Shown here piece after piece: positions 33,889 to 42,420 of a DNA stretch of 64,000 nucleotides (the first letter of the stretch is position 1; each line of letters begins with the position of its first letter). A program made the translations under genes and the position numbers. The notes below the pieces were generated by a model, which worked only from the letters and a program-made list of their open reading frames with translations, had not been told where the DNA came from and did no database searches. Source of the DNA: CAMDHY01 sp046156265 (GTDB taxonomy: Bacteria > Pseudomonadota > Alphaproteobacteria > Rhizobiales > Segnochrobactraceae). The stretch is from contig NZ_JAWDIR010000043.1 in the NCBI RefSeq assembly GCF_046156265.1, forward strand, positions 378,514-442,513, in the 5' to 3' direction.

Positions 33889-34362
33889 TCAAGTCCACTG
33901 GATGACCATCCGGCCGCTGTCGCTGTCGGCGATCTTGAGACCGACGGCCGCGGACGCCCGCAGTCCAGCCGCATAGGCCGTCGTCAGCGCCACCCGGGCC
34001 TTCAGGCCGGGCACGGCCTCCAGGAACCGCACCACTTCGTCGGCCCCCAGCACAACCGGTAGCTTGCGCGGCTCGCGCGCATACGGGATCCGCTCGGGGA
34101 CCTCGCCATGGCCGAGCGTGACGCCATAGAGGAATCGCAGGGCGCAAACTGTCTGGTTGAGCACCGGCCATGAGATGCCGGTCGAGACCAGATGAACCTG
34201 GAAGGCGCGCACATCTTCCAGGCCCAAACGATCCGGCGTGCGGCCGAAATGCCGGCTGAACTTCGAGACCGCATGCAGATAGGATCGCTGCGTCGCCGGC
34301 GAGAGGTTGCGGACCGTCATGTCCTCGACCATGCGACGGCGCAGAGGGCTCATCTCAGCCAT
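33889..34362 (-). pseudogene. IS91-associated tyrosine recombinase, truncated
   Basis: About 152 codons of a site-specific integrase: MSPLRRRMVEDMTVRNLSPATQRSYLHAVSKFSRHFGR (SAM-like core-binding domain), then ALRFLYGVTLGHGEVPERIPYAREPRKLPVVLGADEVVRFLEAVPGLKARVALTTAYAAGLR with the first active-site Arg. It is interrupted by the IS3 end after SGRMVI, so the HxxR and Tyr motifs are lost. This integrase type usually accompanies IS91/IS801 transposases; none is present here. Confidence 0.82.
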
Positions 34363-34714
34363 CTGGCGGCTCCTGTCTTGGGGGTTGGCTCGACACCAAA
34401 ATCCTCGCAGACAGGCGCCTTCCCCCCCAAAAACTCACCCCAATCCCGCGTCAGCGGGTTCGTTCAATCCCCCGTGAGTCAGCTACAATGCCCGCAGGTA
34501 TAAGCTTCTTGATCTGGCCTGCGTCTGTCCCGGAACCGCCGCGTCCGTGATAGGTGGACGGTGTGATCGGCGGGACGCGGCGGATCGGCGTGCCCCCCTT
34601 GAAGCACGATCATCGTCGAAAGAATGTGAACATCGCTCCAACGGGCGGCCAAACTACTCTGCCTGAGCAAATTTGGTGGCTCCCGCCGCCGGTCTCGGTC
34701 CTCGCTTCTACAGA
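34363..34714. other. Gap between mobile-element debris and the hydrogenase operon
   Basis: 352 bp with no credible coding frame. It begins as the likely upstream region of the broken integrase (possible IS91-type end around 34390-34490) and ends at the hupE stop. It marks the border of the phage/IS region. Confidence 0.5.
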
Positions 34715-35317
34715 TCACAGCGTTCCAGCGACGATCGCCAGTCCGGCGACGGACATCGCGCCGCCCGCCACCCGCACGACGACGCTGCCGCGGGTGTCGG
34801 CGAGGCGACCAATCAGCATGCCGGCGACGAGACCGGCGAGGTGCAGCAGCGCGGTGGCGAGCATGAAGCCGGCGCCGTAGGCGAGGCCGCTCGCGTCGAC
34901 CGGCATCTCGGCACCGTGCGCGTAGCCGTGGAACAGCGCGAAGAAGCCGGCGAGCCCCATCGCCACGCCGAGCGGGGCGCGCAGCCCGATCGCCACCGCG
35001 GCGCCGAGCACCACAACCGACAGCGCGATGGCGAGTTCGACGAACGGCAGCGCGATGCCGGCGACGCCGAGGAGACCGCCGGCCGCCATTACGGCGACGA
35101 AGGTCACCGGCACCGCCCACAGCGCCCGCCCACCGAGCTGCCAGGCGAAGATGCCGACGGCGACCATCGCCAGCACGTGGTCGAGCCCGCCGACCGGGTG
35201 CATGAAACCGTGCACGAAGCCGTGCGCGTCGCCGACGCCGGTGTGCGCCAGGGCGAGGCCCGGGGTCAGCGCGAGCGCGCCGGCGAGGCCGGCGGTAAGC
35301 GAAAGACGGGTCTTCAT
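34715..35317 (-). CDS. hupE: HupE/UreJ nickel permease of the hydrogenase operon
   Basis: 200 aa inner-membrane nickel importer. Signal-like N-terminus (LSLTAGLAGALALTPGLALAHTG), then six hydrophobic segments and HPVGGLDHVLAMVAVG and FHGYAHGAEMPVD, the two His motifs needed for Ni transport in HupE. It is the last gene of the operon, after hypB, with GGAGGGG before ATG 35317, so nickel uptake is co-produced with the HypAB insertion proteins. Confidence 0.93.
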   Translation of the reverse strand: MKTRLSLTAGLAGALALTPGLALAHTGVGDAHGFVHGFMHPVGGLDHVLAMVAVGIFAWQLGGRALWAVPVTFVAVMAAGGLLGVAGIALPFVELAIALSVVVLGAAVAIGLRAPLGVAMGLAGFFALFHGYAHGAEMPVDASGLAYGAGFMLATALLHLAGLVAGMLIGRLADTRGSVVVRVAGGAMSVAGLAIVAGTL

Positions 35318-35408
35318 CGGTGGTTCCCCTCCAGTTGGCCGTCGCCCGCGGAGATCTCGCGTCGCTCGGCGGTGGTTCGATCAGTTGGGCAGAACGAAGT
35401 CTCGCGCC

Positions 35409-36410
35409 TCAGGGCGCGGCGACGACAGTCGGGCGCGGTGTGGGCTGGCCGACCGCAGCGTCCTCCACCTGCGGTCGCCTTGCCTCGCGCAGCCATGCGT
35501 ACCAGCCCGCCATGCCGTCGCCGGTGCGCGCCGACAGACGCAGCGAGCGGATGTGCGGATTGACGGCGCGCGCCGCCGCCTCGCAGCGCGCGACGTCGAA
35601 GTCCACGTGCGGCAGCAGATCGGTCTTGCTGATCACCATCAGCGCCGCGGCGCGAAACATGTGCGGGTACTTCAGCGGCTTGTCGTCGCCCTCGGTGACC
35701 GACAGCACGACCACCTTGGCGTGCTCGCCGAGGTCGAACAGCGCCGGGCAGACGAGGTTGCCGACGTTCTCGATCATCACCACCGAGCCGAAGGGGGGCC
35801 TGAGCGCGTCGAGCCCGTGGCGCACCATGTCGGCCTCGAGGTGGCAGCCGGAGCCGGTGTTGATCTGCACCGCCGGCGCCCCGGCGGCGCGGATGCGCTG
35901 GGCGTCGGCGAGCGTCTGCTGGTCGCCCTCGATCACATGGAGCGGCATCTCGGCGGAAAGCTCGCGGATGGTGCGCTCGAGCAGCGAGGTCTTGCCGGCA
36001 CCCGGCGAGCTCACGAGGTTGAGGGCGAGGATCTCGCGCCCCTCGAACCAGGCGCGGTTGCGGGCGGCGAGCGCATCGTTCTTGGCGAGCACGGCCGCCT
36101 CGAGGTCGACGGTGACGCCGTGCCCGCGATGGTCGGGCGCGGGGTGGTCGTGCCCGTGATGGTGGGCGTGACCGGGGTGATGCCCATGATCGTGGCCATG
36201 GTCATGGTCATGGTCATGGTCATGGACGTGATCATGGTCGTGGCTGTGGCCGTGACCATGGTCGTGATCATGGCCGTCGTGGTGGTGGTGATGGTTGTGC
36301 GGCTCGGGGGCGCGGCCGCCGACCGTCCGGGCGAGCACCGTGCGCTCGCCGGTCTCGAGGTTGGTGAGCGCGACGCCGCCGGGATCGCCGCATCCGCAGG
36401 TTCCACACAT
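35409..36410 (-). CDS. hypB: HypB nickel-inserting GTPase
   Basis: 333 aa. The N-terminal CGTCGCGDPG carries the high-affinity Ni site. A long His/Asp-rich tract (~35-110) stores nickel. The G domain has VSSPGAGKTSLLERT (P-loop), ENVGNLVCPALFDLGEHAKV (Ni/Zn Cys and His) and VISKTDLLPHVDFD. It delivers Ni to the large subunit with HypA, whose stop overlaps its ATG. The His tract is a tandemly repetitive DNA stretch that may vary in length. Confidence 0.97.
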   Translation of the reverse strand: MCGTCGCGDPGGVALTNLETGERTVLARTVGGRAPEPHNHHHHHDGHDHDHGHGHSHDHDHVHDHDHDHDHGHDHGHHPGHAHHHGHDHPAPDHRGHGVTVDLEAAVLAKNDALAARNRAWFEGREILALNLVSSPGAGKTSLLERTIRELSAEMPLHVIEGDQQTLADAQRIRAAGAPAVQINTGSGCHLEADMVRHGLDALRPPFGSVVMIENVGNLVCPALFDLGEHAKVVVLSVTEGDDKPLKYPHMFRAAALMVISKTDLLPHVDFDVARCEAAARAVNPHIRSLRLSARTGDGMAGWYAWLREARRPQVEDAAVGQPTPRPTVVAAP

Positions 36411-36745
36411 CACGCAGCCTCCAGTTCCATGCTCTTGATGTTGAGCTCTTCGCCCGCGAGCCGCTCGAGCCGGCGCGAGCCGCACGGGCAGCGGGCCACG
36501 GGCCCGGCGATGGCGATCTCTGCCCCGCACTCCTCGCAGCGCGCGCGGCCGGGCACCGCGACGATGTCGAGTGCCGCACCGGCGAGCGCGCTGTCGGCCG
36601 CGACGACGTCGAAGCAGAAGCGGATCGCCTCGGGCATCACCGCCGAGAGTTCGCCGATCTCCAGCGTGACGCGCAGCACGCGCCGCCCGGCCGCCTGCTC
36701 GGCGACGATCGCGACGATCGAGCGGGTGATCGCGAGCTCGTGCAT
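36410..36745 (-). CDS. hypA: HypA nickel metallochaperone
   Basis: 111 aa. MHELAITRSIVAIVAEQA supplies the N-terminal Ni ligand His2, and the zinc site is CEECG...CPCGS (CxxC, then CxC). It passes nickel to the hydrogenase large subunit together with HypB. It lies 8 nt after hypE and shares an ATGA junction with hypB. Confidence 0.96.
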   Translation of the reverse strand: MHELAITRSIVAIVAEQAAGRRVLRVTLEIGELSAVMPEAIRFCFDVVAADSALAGAALDIVAVPGRARCEECGAEIAIAGPVARCPCGSRRLERLAGEELNIKSMELEAA

Positions 36746-36753
36746 CAGCGCCC

Positions 36754-37836
36754 TCAGCAGATGCGCGGCAGCTGGTCGCCGACCAGCATGTCGACGATGC
36801 GGCGGCCGCCGAAGTGGGTCTGCATCACCACCCGCCCCGGCGGGCCGCGCGTCACCTTGCCGATGATCGCCGCGTCGCGCCCGAGCGGGTGGCCGGCGAG
36901 CGCGGCGCGCGCCCGCTCCGCCGCGGCGGCGGGAACGATCGCGACGAGCTTGCCTTCGTTGGCGAGATAGAGCGGATCGAGGCCGAGGATCTCGCAGAAG
37001 CCCTTCACCTCGGCACGCAGCGGCGTCGCCGCCTCGTCGAGCTCGATGCCGACGCCCGACGCGTCGGCGATCTCGTTGACGACGGTGGCGAGCCCGCCGC
37101 GCGTCGCGTCGCGGATGAACCTCACCTCCGGGCAGGCGGCGAGAAGCGTGTCGATCAGGCCGTTCAGCGCCGCGCAGTCGCTCTCGATCGGCGTGTCGAG
37201 GGCGAGGTCGCCGCGCGCCGCCAGGATCGCCGCGCCGTGGTCGCCGAGCAGGCCGTTGACGAGCACGGCGTCGCCGGGCTCGGCACGGTGGGCGCCGAGC
37301 TCCAGCCCGGCGCGGATGACGCCGATGCCGGCGGTGTTGATGAACAGCCGGTCGCAGGCGCCGCGGTCGACCACCTTGGTGTCGCCGGTGACGATGGCGA
37401 CGCCGGCGGCGGCCGCCGCCGCCGCCATCGAGCGGGCGATGCGGCGCAGCGTCTCGACCTCGACGCCCTCCTCGATGATGACGCTGCAGGAGAGGTAGAG
37501 CGGCCGCGCGCCGCCGACCGCGAGATCGTTGACGGTGCCGCAGACGGCGAGCTTGCCGATGTCGCCGCCGGGAAACTCGAGCGGGTGGACGACGAAGGAG
37601 TCCGAGGTGAAGGCGAGGCGGTCGCCGTGCATGGCGAGCTCGGCGAGCGCGAAGCGCGCCTGGTCCTCGAGCGGGGCGAGCGCCGGATTGTCGAAGGCGG
37701 AGACGAAGACGTCGTCGACGAGGTCGCGCATCGCCTTGCCGCCGCCGCCGTGGGCGAGCGTCACCTTCGGCAGTTGCACCGGGTCGCGCAGCTTGCGCTG
37801 CGGGCGCGGCGGGAGGGGGGACGGCTGGCTGGTCAT
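36754..37836 (-). CDS. hypE: HypE carbamoyl dehydratase
   Basis: 360 aa AIR-synthase-like protein. VTLAHGGGGKAMRDLVDDVF and FTSDSFVVHPLEFPGGDIGKLAVCGTVNDLAVGGA are ATP-binding elements; the C-terminus ends PRIC, whose Cys receives the carbamoyl group from HypF and is dehydrated to thiocyanate for the active-site cyanides. ATG overlaps the hypD stop. Confidence 0.97.
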   Translation of the reverse strand: MTSQPSPLPPRPQRKLRDPVQLPKVTLAHGGGGKAMRDLVDDVFVSAFDNPALAPLEDQARFALAELAMHGDRLAFTSDSFVVHPLEFPGGDIGKLAVCGTVNDLAVGGARPLYLSCSVIIEEGVEVETLRRIARSMAAAAAAAGVAIVTGDTKVVDRGACDRLFINTAGIGVIRAGLELGAHRAEPGDAVLVNGLLGDHGAAILAARGDLALDTPIESDCAALNGLIDTLLAACPEVRFIRDATRGGLATVVNEIADASGVGIELDEAATPLRAEVKGFCEILGLDPLYLANEGKLVAIVPAAAAERARAALAGHPLGRDAAIIGKVTRGPPGRVVMQTHFGGRRIVDMLVGDQLPRIC

Positions 37837-38978
37837 GCCGCACCCACCGCGCGGCGCTCACGCAGCCCATCCGGGTCGCCGTACTGGTAGTAGGCGGCGC
37901 AGGCGCCCTCCGACGACACCATCAGCGCGCCGAGCGGCCGCTCCGGCGTGCAGGCGGTGCCGAACACCTTGCACTGCCAGGGCTTGATGACGCCCTTCAG
38001 CACCTCGCCGCACTGGCAGGACTTCGGATCGGCGATGCGGAGCGCCGGCACCGCGAACTTCTTCTCGGCGTCGTAGCGGGCATAGGCGGCGCGCATTCGC
38101 ACACCCGAGTGGTCGATCGAGCCGAGGCCGCGCCACTCGAAGAACTCGCGCAGCTCGAACACCTGCGAGATCGCCGCGAGCGCCGCCGGGTTGCCGTCGA
38201 AGGGGACGATGCGGCCGTACTGGTTCTCGATCTCGCAGCGGCCCTCCGCCATCTGCTTCAGCACCAGCCACACCGAATGCAGCACGTCGAGCGGCTCGAA
38301 GCCGGCGACCACCAGCGGCCGGCGATAGTGGCGGGCGATGAAGTCGTAGGGCTTCATGCCGATCACCATCGAGACGTGGCCGGGGCCGAGGAAGCCGTCG
38401 AGGTGGAGATCGGGCGAATCGAGGATCGCCTTGATCGTCGGGATGATGGTGATGTGGTTGCAGAACAGCGAGAAGTTCGCGGTGCCGTCGGCCTCCGCCT
38501 GCAGCACGGTGAAAGCGGTCGACGGCATCGTCGTCTCGAAGCCGAGGCCGAAGAACACCACCTCGCGGCCGGGATTGTCGCGGGCGAGCTTGAGGGCGTC
38601 GAGCGGCGAGTAGACCATGCGCACGTCGGCGCCGTCGGCCTTCGCCTGCAGCAGGCTCTTGCGCGAGCCGGGCACGCGCATGGCGTCGCCGAAGGTGGTG
38701 AAGATGACGCCCGGCGTCTCGGCGATCGCCACGCAGTCGTCGACGCGCCCCATCGGCAGCACGCACACCGGGCAGCCGGGGCCGTGCACCAGCTCGATCT
38801 CCGCCGGCAGCAGGTCGGCGATGCCGTACTTGAAGATCGAGTGGGTGTGGCCGCCGCACACCTCCATGATCTGCAGCGCCCGGCCGCGCGCCGCCACGAC
38901 GGCGGCGGTGAGGATTTCGATCTCGCGCAGCAGCGTGCGCGCCTTGTCGGGATCGCGGAACTCGTCGACGTACTTCAC
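37833..38978 (-). CDS. hypD: HypD Fe-CN/CO scaffold protein
   Basis: 381 aa, GTG start after GGGAGGC. It has the invariant Cys motifs: MEVCGGHTHSIFKYG, LVHGPGCPVCVLP, and C-terminal CQCGEVLKGVIKPWQCKVFGTACTP for the 4Fe-4S cluster. With HypC it assembles Fe(CN)2CO. It overlaps the upstream SIS gene and hypE, indicating coupled translation. Confidence 0.97.
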   Translation of the reverse strand: MKYVDEFRDPDKARTLLREIEILTAAVVAARGRALQIMEVCGGHTHSIFKYGIADLLPAEIELVHGPGCPVCVLPMGRVDDCVAIAETPGVIFTTFGDAMRVPGSRKSLLQAKADGADVRMVYSPLDALKLARDNPGREVVFFGLGFETTMPSTAFTVLQAEADGTANFSLFCNHITIIPTIKAILDSPDLHLDGFLGPGHVSMVIGMKPYDFIARHYRRPLVVAGFEPLDVLHSVWLVLKQMAEGRCEIENQYGRIVPFDGNPAALAAISQVFELREFFEWRGLGSIDHSGVRMRAAYARYDAEKKFAVPALRIADPKSCQCGEVLKGVIKPWQCKVFGTACTPERPLGALMVSSEGACAAYYQYGDPDGLRERRAVGAA

Positions 38979-39700
38979 GGCCGAGCCTCCCCTCGTGAAG
39001 GTTGGGTGGCGAAGCCGCGATCGTCGGCCCGTGCGGCGGACCCGCGGTCGTCGGCGAGCAGCGTGTGCACGAGGTCCCACAGGATGTGGTAGATGGCGAC
39101 GTGGCACTCCTGGATGCGGTGGATGGCGTCGGTGCGCACCACCAGGCAGTGGTCGAGCCCGAGCTTCGCCATGCGGCCGCCGTCGCCGCCGGTAAGGCCG
39201 ATCGTCCGCAGGCCCAGCGCCCGCGCCTTCTCGAAGGCGAGCACGAGGTTCATGGAGTTGCCGGAGGTCGACAGCCCGACCAGGCAGTCGCCGGGCCGCC
39301 CCTGCGCGATCACCTGGCGCACGAACACGTGGTCGTAGCCGACGTCGTTTCCGACGGCGGTCATCATCGCGACGTCGGTGGTGAGGTTGACGGCCGTCAG
39401 CGCCGGCCGGCCGGCGGTGATCGGGTGCAGGAACTCCACCGCGACGTGGGCGGCGTCGCAGCTCGAGCCGCCGTTGCCCATGGTGAACAGGCGCCCGTCG
39501 CCGCGGTAGGTCGCGGCGATGGTGCGCGCGGCGCCGACCAGTTCCGTCCCGTGCTCGGCGAAGAACGCCTCGAACACCGCGACGTGGTGCGCCGCCTTCT
39601 GGCGGACCGATTCGGCGAGCGCCTCGTCGACCGGCGCGGCCGCCTGCCGCCCGCCCGCGAGGAAGGGATAGAGCTGCTCGAGCGGCGTCTGTGTGGCCAT
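38975..39700 (-). CDS. SIS-domain phosphoheptose isomerase-like protein in the hyp operon
   Basis: 241 aa resembling GmhA (sedoheptulose-7-phosphate isomerase): FTMGNGGSSCDAAHVAVEF, LSTSGNSMNLVLAFEKARALGLRTIGLTGGDGG, then RIQECHVAIYHILWDLV. It sits between hypC and hypD. GmhA-like genes inside hyp operons are a recurring feature of actinobacterial-type hydrogenase clusters, though I know of no established role in maturation. A His/Glu active-site pair (QECH) appears intact. The function here is unknown; sugar-phosphate metabolism or a ligand precursor are possibilities. Confidence 0.85.
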   Translation of the reverse strand: MATQTPLEQLYPFLAGGRQAAAPVDEALAESVRQKAAHHVAVFEAFFAEHGTELVGAARTIAATYRGDGRLFTMGNGGSSCDAAHVAVEFLHPITAGRPALTAVNLTTDVAMMTAVGNDVGYDHVFVRQVIAQGRPGDCLVGLSTSGNSMNLVLAFEKARALGLRTIGLTGGDGGRMAKLGLDHCLVVRTDAIHRIQECHVAIYHILWDLVHTLLADDRGSAARADDRGFATQPSRGEARP

Positions 39701-39733
39701 CGTCGCCTCCCTCTCCTGCTCTCCGCCGCGCTC

Positions 39734-40012
39734 TCAGGCCCGGCCCGAGGCACGCATCGCGGCGAGCTCCTGCTGCACCTCGCCGAGCTCGGTGAGGATG
39801 CGCAGCGTCTCGGCCGCCTCCGCCTCGTCGATGCGGCTCATGGCGAAGCCGACGTGGATGAGCACCCAGTCGCCGACGCAGTCCGCCACCGTCCGCTCGC
39901 CGACGATGCAGGCGATGTTGACCTCGCGGCGGACGCCGCTGACGTCGACCTTGGCGAGCTTGCGCGCCGCGTCGGTGATCTCGACGATCCGGCCGGGAAT
40001 TCCGAGGCACAT
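39734..40012 (-). CDS. hypC: HypC/HupF-type maturation chaperone
   Basis: 92 aa. MCLGIPGRIVEI with the essential Cys2 and VGDWVLIHVGFAMSRIDEAEA are family hallmarks. It carries the Fe(CN)2CO unit from HypD to the large subunit. It lies between hypF and the SIS gene. Confidence 0.96.
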   Translation of the reverse strand: MCLGIPGRIVEITDAARKLAKVDVSGVRREVNIACIVGERTVADCVGDWVLIHVGFAMSRIDEAEAAETLRILTELGEVQQELAAMRASGRA

Positions 40013-40029
40013 GGTTCTTGCCCTTTCCG

Positions 40030-42420
40030 TCAGGCGGCGAGCCGCGCCGCCGCCACGGCCGCCTGGCCGAGCGAGAGGCCGCCGTCGCCCGCCGGCACGG
40101 CGCGATGCAGCAGCACCTCGAAGCCGTCGGCGGCGAGGCGGCCGGCGAGTTCCTCGGTGAGCCAGCGGTTCTGGAAGACGCCGCCCGACAGCGCGACGCG
40201 CTTGAGCCGGCGATCGCCATCGTCGGCGAGCTTGCGCGCCATCGTCGCGAGCGTGCGGGCGAGGCCCTTGTGGAAGCGGGCGGCGATCACCGCCGGCGGG
40301 GTGTTCTCGTAGAGGTCACCGAGCAGCGCCTGCCACATCTGCGCCGGCTCGACATAGGGCAGCCCCGAGCCCTTCAGCCGTGGGATGCCGAACGGATAGG
40401 CGAGGTCCTCGTCGACGGCGGCGAGCGTCGGCGCGTCGACCAGCGCCTCAAGCCGCATCGCCGCTTCGCCCTCGTGCAGGCTCTCGTCGCCGCAGACGCC
40501 GAGCGCGGCGGCGACGGCGTCGAACAGCCGACCGCACGAGCTCGCCGGCGGGCTGTTGACGCCGCCGCGGATCATCGCACGGAGCGTGTCGACCGGCTTG
40601 CCCGCCAGCCGGTCGTAGAGGGGCGTGCCGGCGAAGCTCAACTCGAAGGCCGGCCAGCCGATCTCGGCGAGGATGTGGGCGAGCGTGTTGCGCCACGGCT
40701 CGCGCGCCGCCCGCGCGCCGCCCGGCATCGCCACCGGCTTGAAGGTGCCGACGCGCCGGAAGCCCGCATAGTCGGCGACCAGGAATTCGCCGCCCCACAG
40801 CGCGCCGTCGTCGCCGAGGCCGAGGCCGTCGAGCGCGATGCCGAGCACCGGGCCGTCGCCGGCGGCGACGCCGTTCTCGGCCATGCAGCTCGCCACGTGG
40901 GCGTGGTGGTGCTGCACCTCGACCAGCGGCAGCCCGTCGGTGCGCGACCGCCGGCGGCCGAGCCCGGTCGACAGGTAGTCGGGGTGCAGGTCGACGGCGA
41001 TCGCCGCCGTGCGGTGCCGGTAGAGGTCGGCGAAGAGCGCGAGCGTGCGCTCGAACTCGGCGAGCGTGCCGGCGTCCTCGAGGTCGCCGAGGTGCTGGGA
41101 GAGCACCGCCTGGCCGTCCTTGACGAGGCAGAACGTGCTCTTCAGCTCGGCGCCGAGCGCCAGCAGCGGCAGCGCGCCGGCGAGCCCGTCCGGCAGCCGC
41201 AGCGGCGCCGGCGCGTAGCCGCGGGCGCGGCGCAGCAGCCGCGGCGCGCCGGCGATCGTGCGCACGACGGAATCGTCGAGCCGCACGGCGATGCGGCGGT
41301 CGTGGGTCAGCAGAAAGTCGGCGAGACCGGGAAACAGCCGCCGCGCCGCGTCGTCGTCGATCACCTGCGGCTCGTCCGACAGGTTGCCGCTGGTCATCAC
41401 CACGGGCCGCGAGAGGCGGCGGAAGATCAGGTGGTGCAGCGGCGTCGCCGGCAGCATGAAGCCGAGCGTCGTCAGGCCCGGCGCGACGTCGTTCGGCAGC
41501 CGCGGGTCGGCGCGGGCCGGCAGCAGCACGATCGGCGCGGCGGTGCCGGCGAGCAGCGCCTCCTCGGCGGGCGTCGTCTGCGCATAGCGGCGGACGATCT
41601 CGAGGTCGCGCGCCATCAGCGCGAACGGCTTCGAGAAGCGCCGCTTCGCCCGGCGCAGCCGCGCCACCGCCGTCGCGTTGGTGGCGTCGCAGGCGAGATG
41701 GTAGCCGCCGAGGCCCTTGATGGCGACGACGTGGCCCTTCTCGATCAACCCGGCGACGGCGTCGACGTCGTCGAGCATGGTGAAGGAGGAGGCCTCGACG
41801 GCGCCGCCGCCGGCGCGCTCGAGCCGGGCGCGCGGGCCGCAGGCGTGGCAGGCGATCGGCTGCGCGTGGAAGCGGCGGTCGGCCGGGTCTTCGTACTCGG
41901 CGCGGCAGGCCGGGCACATGGCGAACGGCGCCATCGTCGTGCGGGCGCGGTCGTAGGGAGCCTCGCAGACGATCGACAGCCGCGGCCCGCAATCGGTGCA
42001 GTTGGTGAACGGGTAGCGGAAGCGGCGGGCGAACGGGTCGCGCACTTCGGCGACACAGGCGGTGCAGGCGGCGGCGTCGGGAGAGACCTGCGTGCGCATC
42101 GCGCCGCCGCCGCTGTCGGCGATGCGGAACGCGCCGGTGGACGTGGTGTCGGCGGCTGCGCGGATCTCCAGCGCGTCGATGCGGGCGAGCGGTGGGCAGT
42201 CGGCGATGAGGCGCTCGACCAGACGGTCGGCGGCGGCCGCGTCGCCGCCAATACGGATGAGCACGCCCTCGGCGTCGTTCAGCACCTCGCCGGTGAGGCC
42301 GAGCCCGGTGGCGAGCCGCCACACCGTCGGCCGGAAGCCGACCCCCTGCACCAGGCCGCGAACGCGGATCTCCGTGGCCGTCGCCGAACCCCCGTGCGGC
42401 CGCGCGCCCGGCGCGCTCAT
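40030..42420 (-). CDS. hypF: HypF carbamoyltransferase
   Basis: 796 aa. Acylphosphatase-like N-terminus (RVRGLVQGVGFRPTVWRLATGL), two zinc fingers (CTACVAEV...CTDCGPR and CPACRAEY...CHACGPR), a YrdC-like domain (VVAIKGLGGYHLACDATN, then VMTSGNLSDEPQVID), and a carbamoyltransferase domain with VEVQHHHAHVASCMAENG. It makes the carbamoyl-AMP used to build the cyanide ligands. ATG 42420 overlaps the stop of the NHL gene. Confidence 0.96.
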   Translation of the reverse strand: MSAPGARPHGGSATATEIRVRGLVQGVGFRPTVWRLATGLGLTGEVLNDAEGVLIRIGGDAAAADRLVERLIADCPPLARIDALEIRAAADTTSTGAFRIADSGGGAMRTQVSPDAAACTACVAEVRDPFARRFRYPFTNCTDCGPRLSIVCEAPYDRARTTMAPFAMCPACRAEYEDPADRRFHAQPIACHACGPRARLERAGGGAVEASSFTMLDDVDAVAGLIEKGHVVAIKGLGGYHLACDATNATAVARLRRAKRRFSKPFALMARDLEIVRRYAQTTPAEEALLAGTAAPIVLLPARADPRLPNDVAPGLTTLGFMLPATPLHHLIFRRLSRPVVMTSGNLSDEPQVIDDDAARRLFPGLADFLLTHDRRIAVRLDDSVVRTIAGAPRLLRRARGYAPAPLRLPDGLAGALPLLALGAELKSTFCLVKDGQAVLSQHLGDLEDAGTLAEFERTLALFADLYRHRTAAIAVDLHPDYLSTGLGRRRSRTDGLPLVEVQHHHAHVASCMAENGVAAGDGPVLGIALDGLGLGDDGALWGGEFLVADYAGFRRVGTFKPVAMPGGARAAREPWRNTLAHILAEIGWPAFELSFAGTPLYDRLAGKPVDTLRAMIRGGVNSPPASSCGRLFDAVAAALGVCGDESLHEGEAAMRLEALVDAPTLAAVDEDLAYPFGIPRLKGSGLPYVEPAQMWQALLGDLYENTPPAVIAARFHKGLARTLATMARKLADDGDRRLKRVALSGGVFQNRWLTEELAGRLAADGFEVLLHRAVPAGDGGLSLGQAAVAAARLAA

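Larger units (their letters stand above)
33306..33897 (-). mobile_element. Truncated IS3-family insertion sequence
   Basis: Contains an intact orfA (33529-33843) and a truncated, mutated orfB. The outer end next to orfA lies near 33897 (reading leftward TGGACTTGACCCG, a terminal inverted-repeat-like end) and interrupts a tyrosine recombinase gene. The orfB end is fused to phage gpD at ~33305, so most of orfB and one inverted repeat are gone. This indicates a deletion from inside gpD to inside the IS. Confidence 0.8.

Noticed and set aside
32410..34062. Intact 550-aa gpD-like protein
   Set aside because: Codons after ~298 run antisense through IS3 and integrase sequence, so the C-terminal 250 residues are not phage protein.
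37833..40220. Possible 795-aa fusion ending in HypD
   Set aside because: The upstream part is the wrong frame of the SIS and hypC genes; HypD begins normally at GTG 38978 with a good ribosome site.
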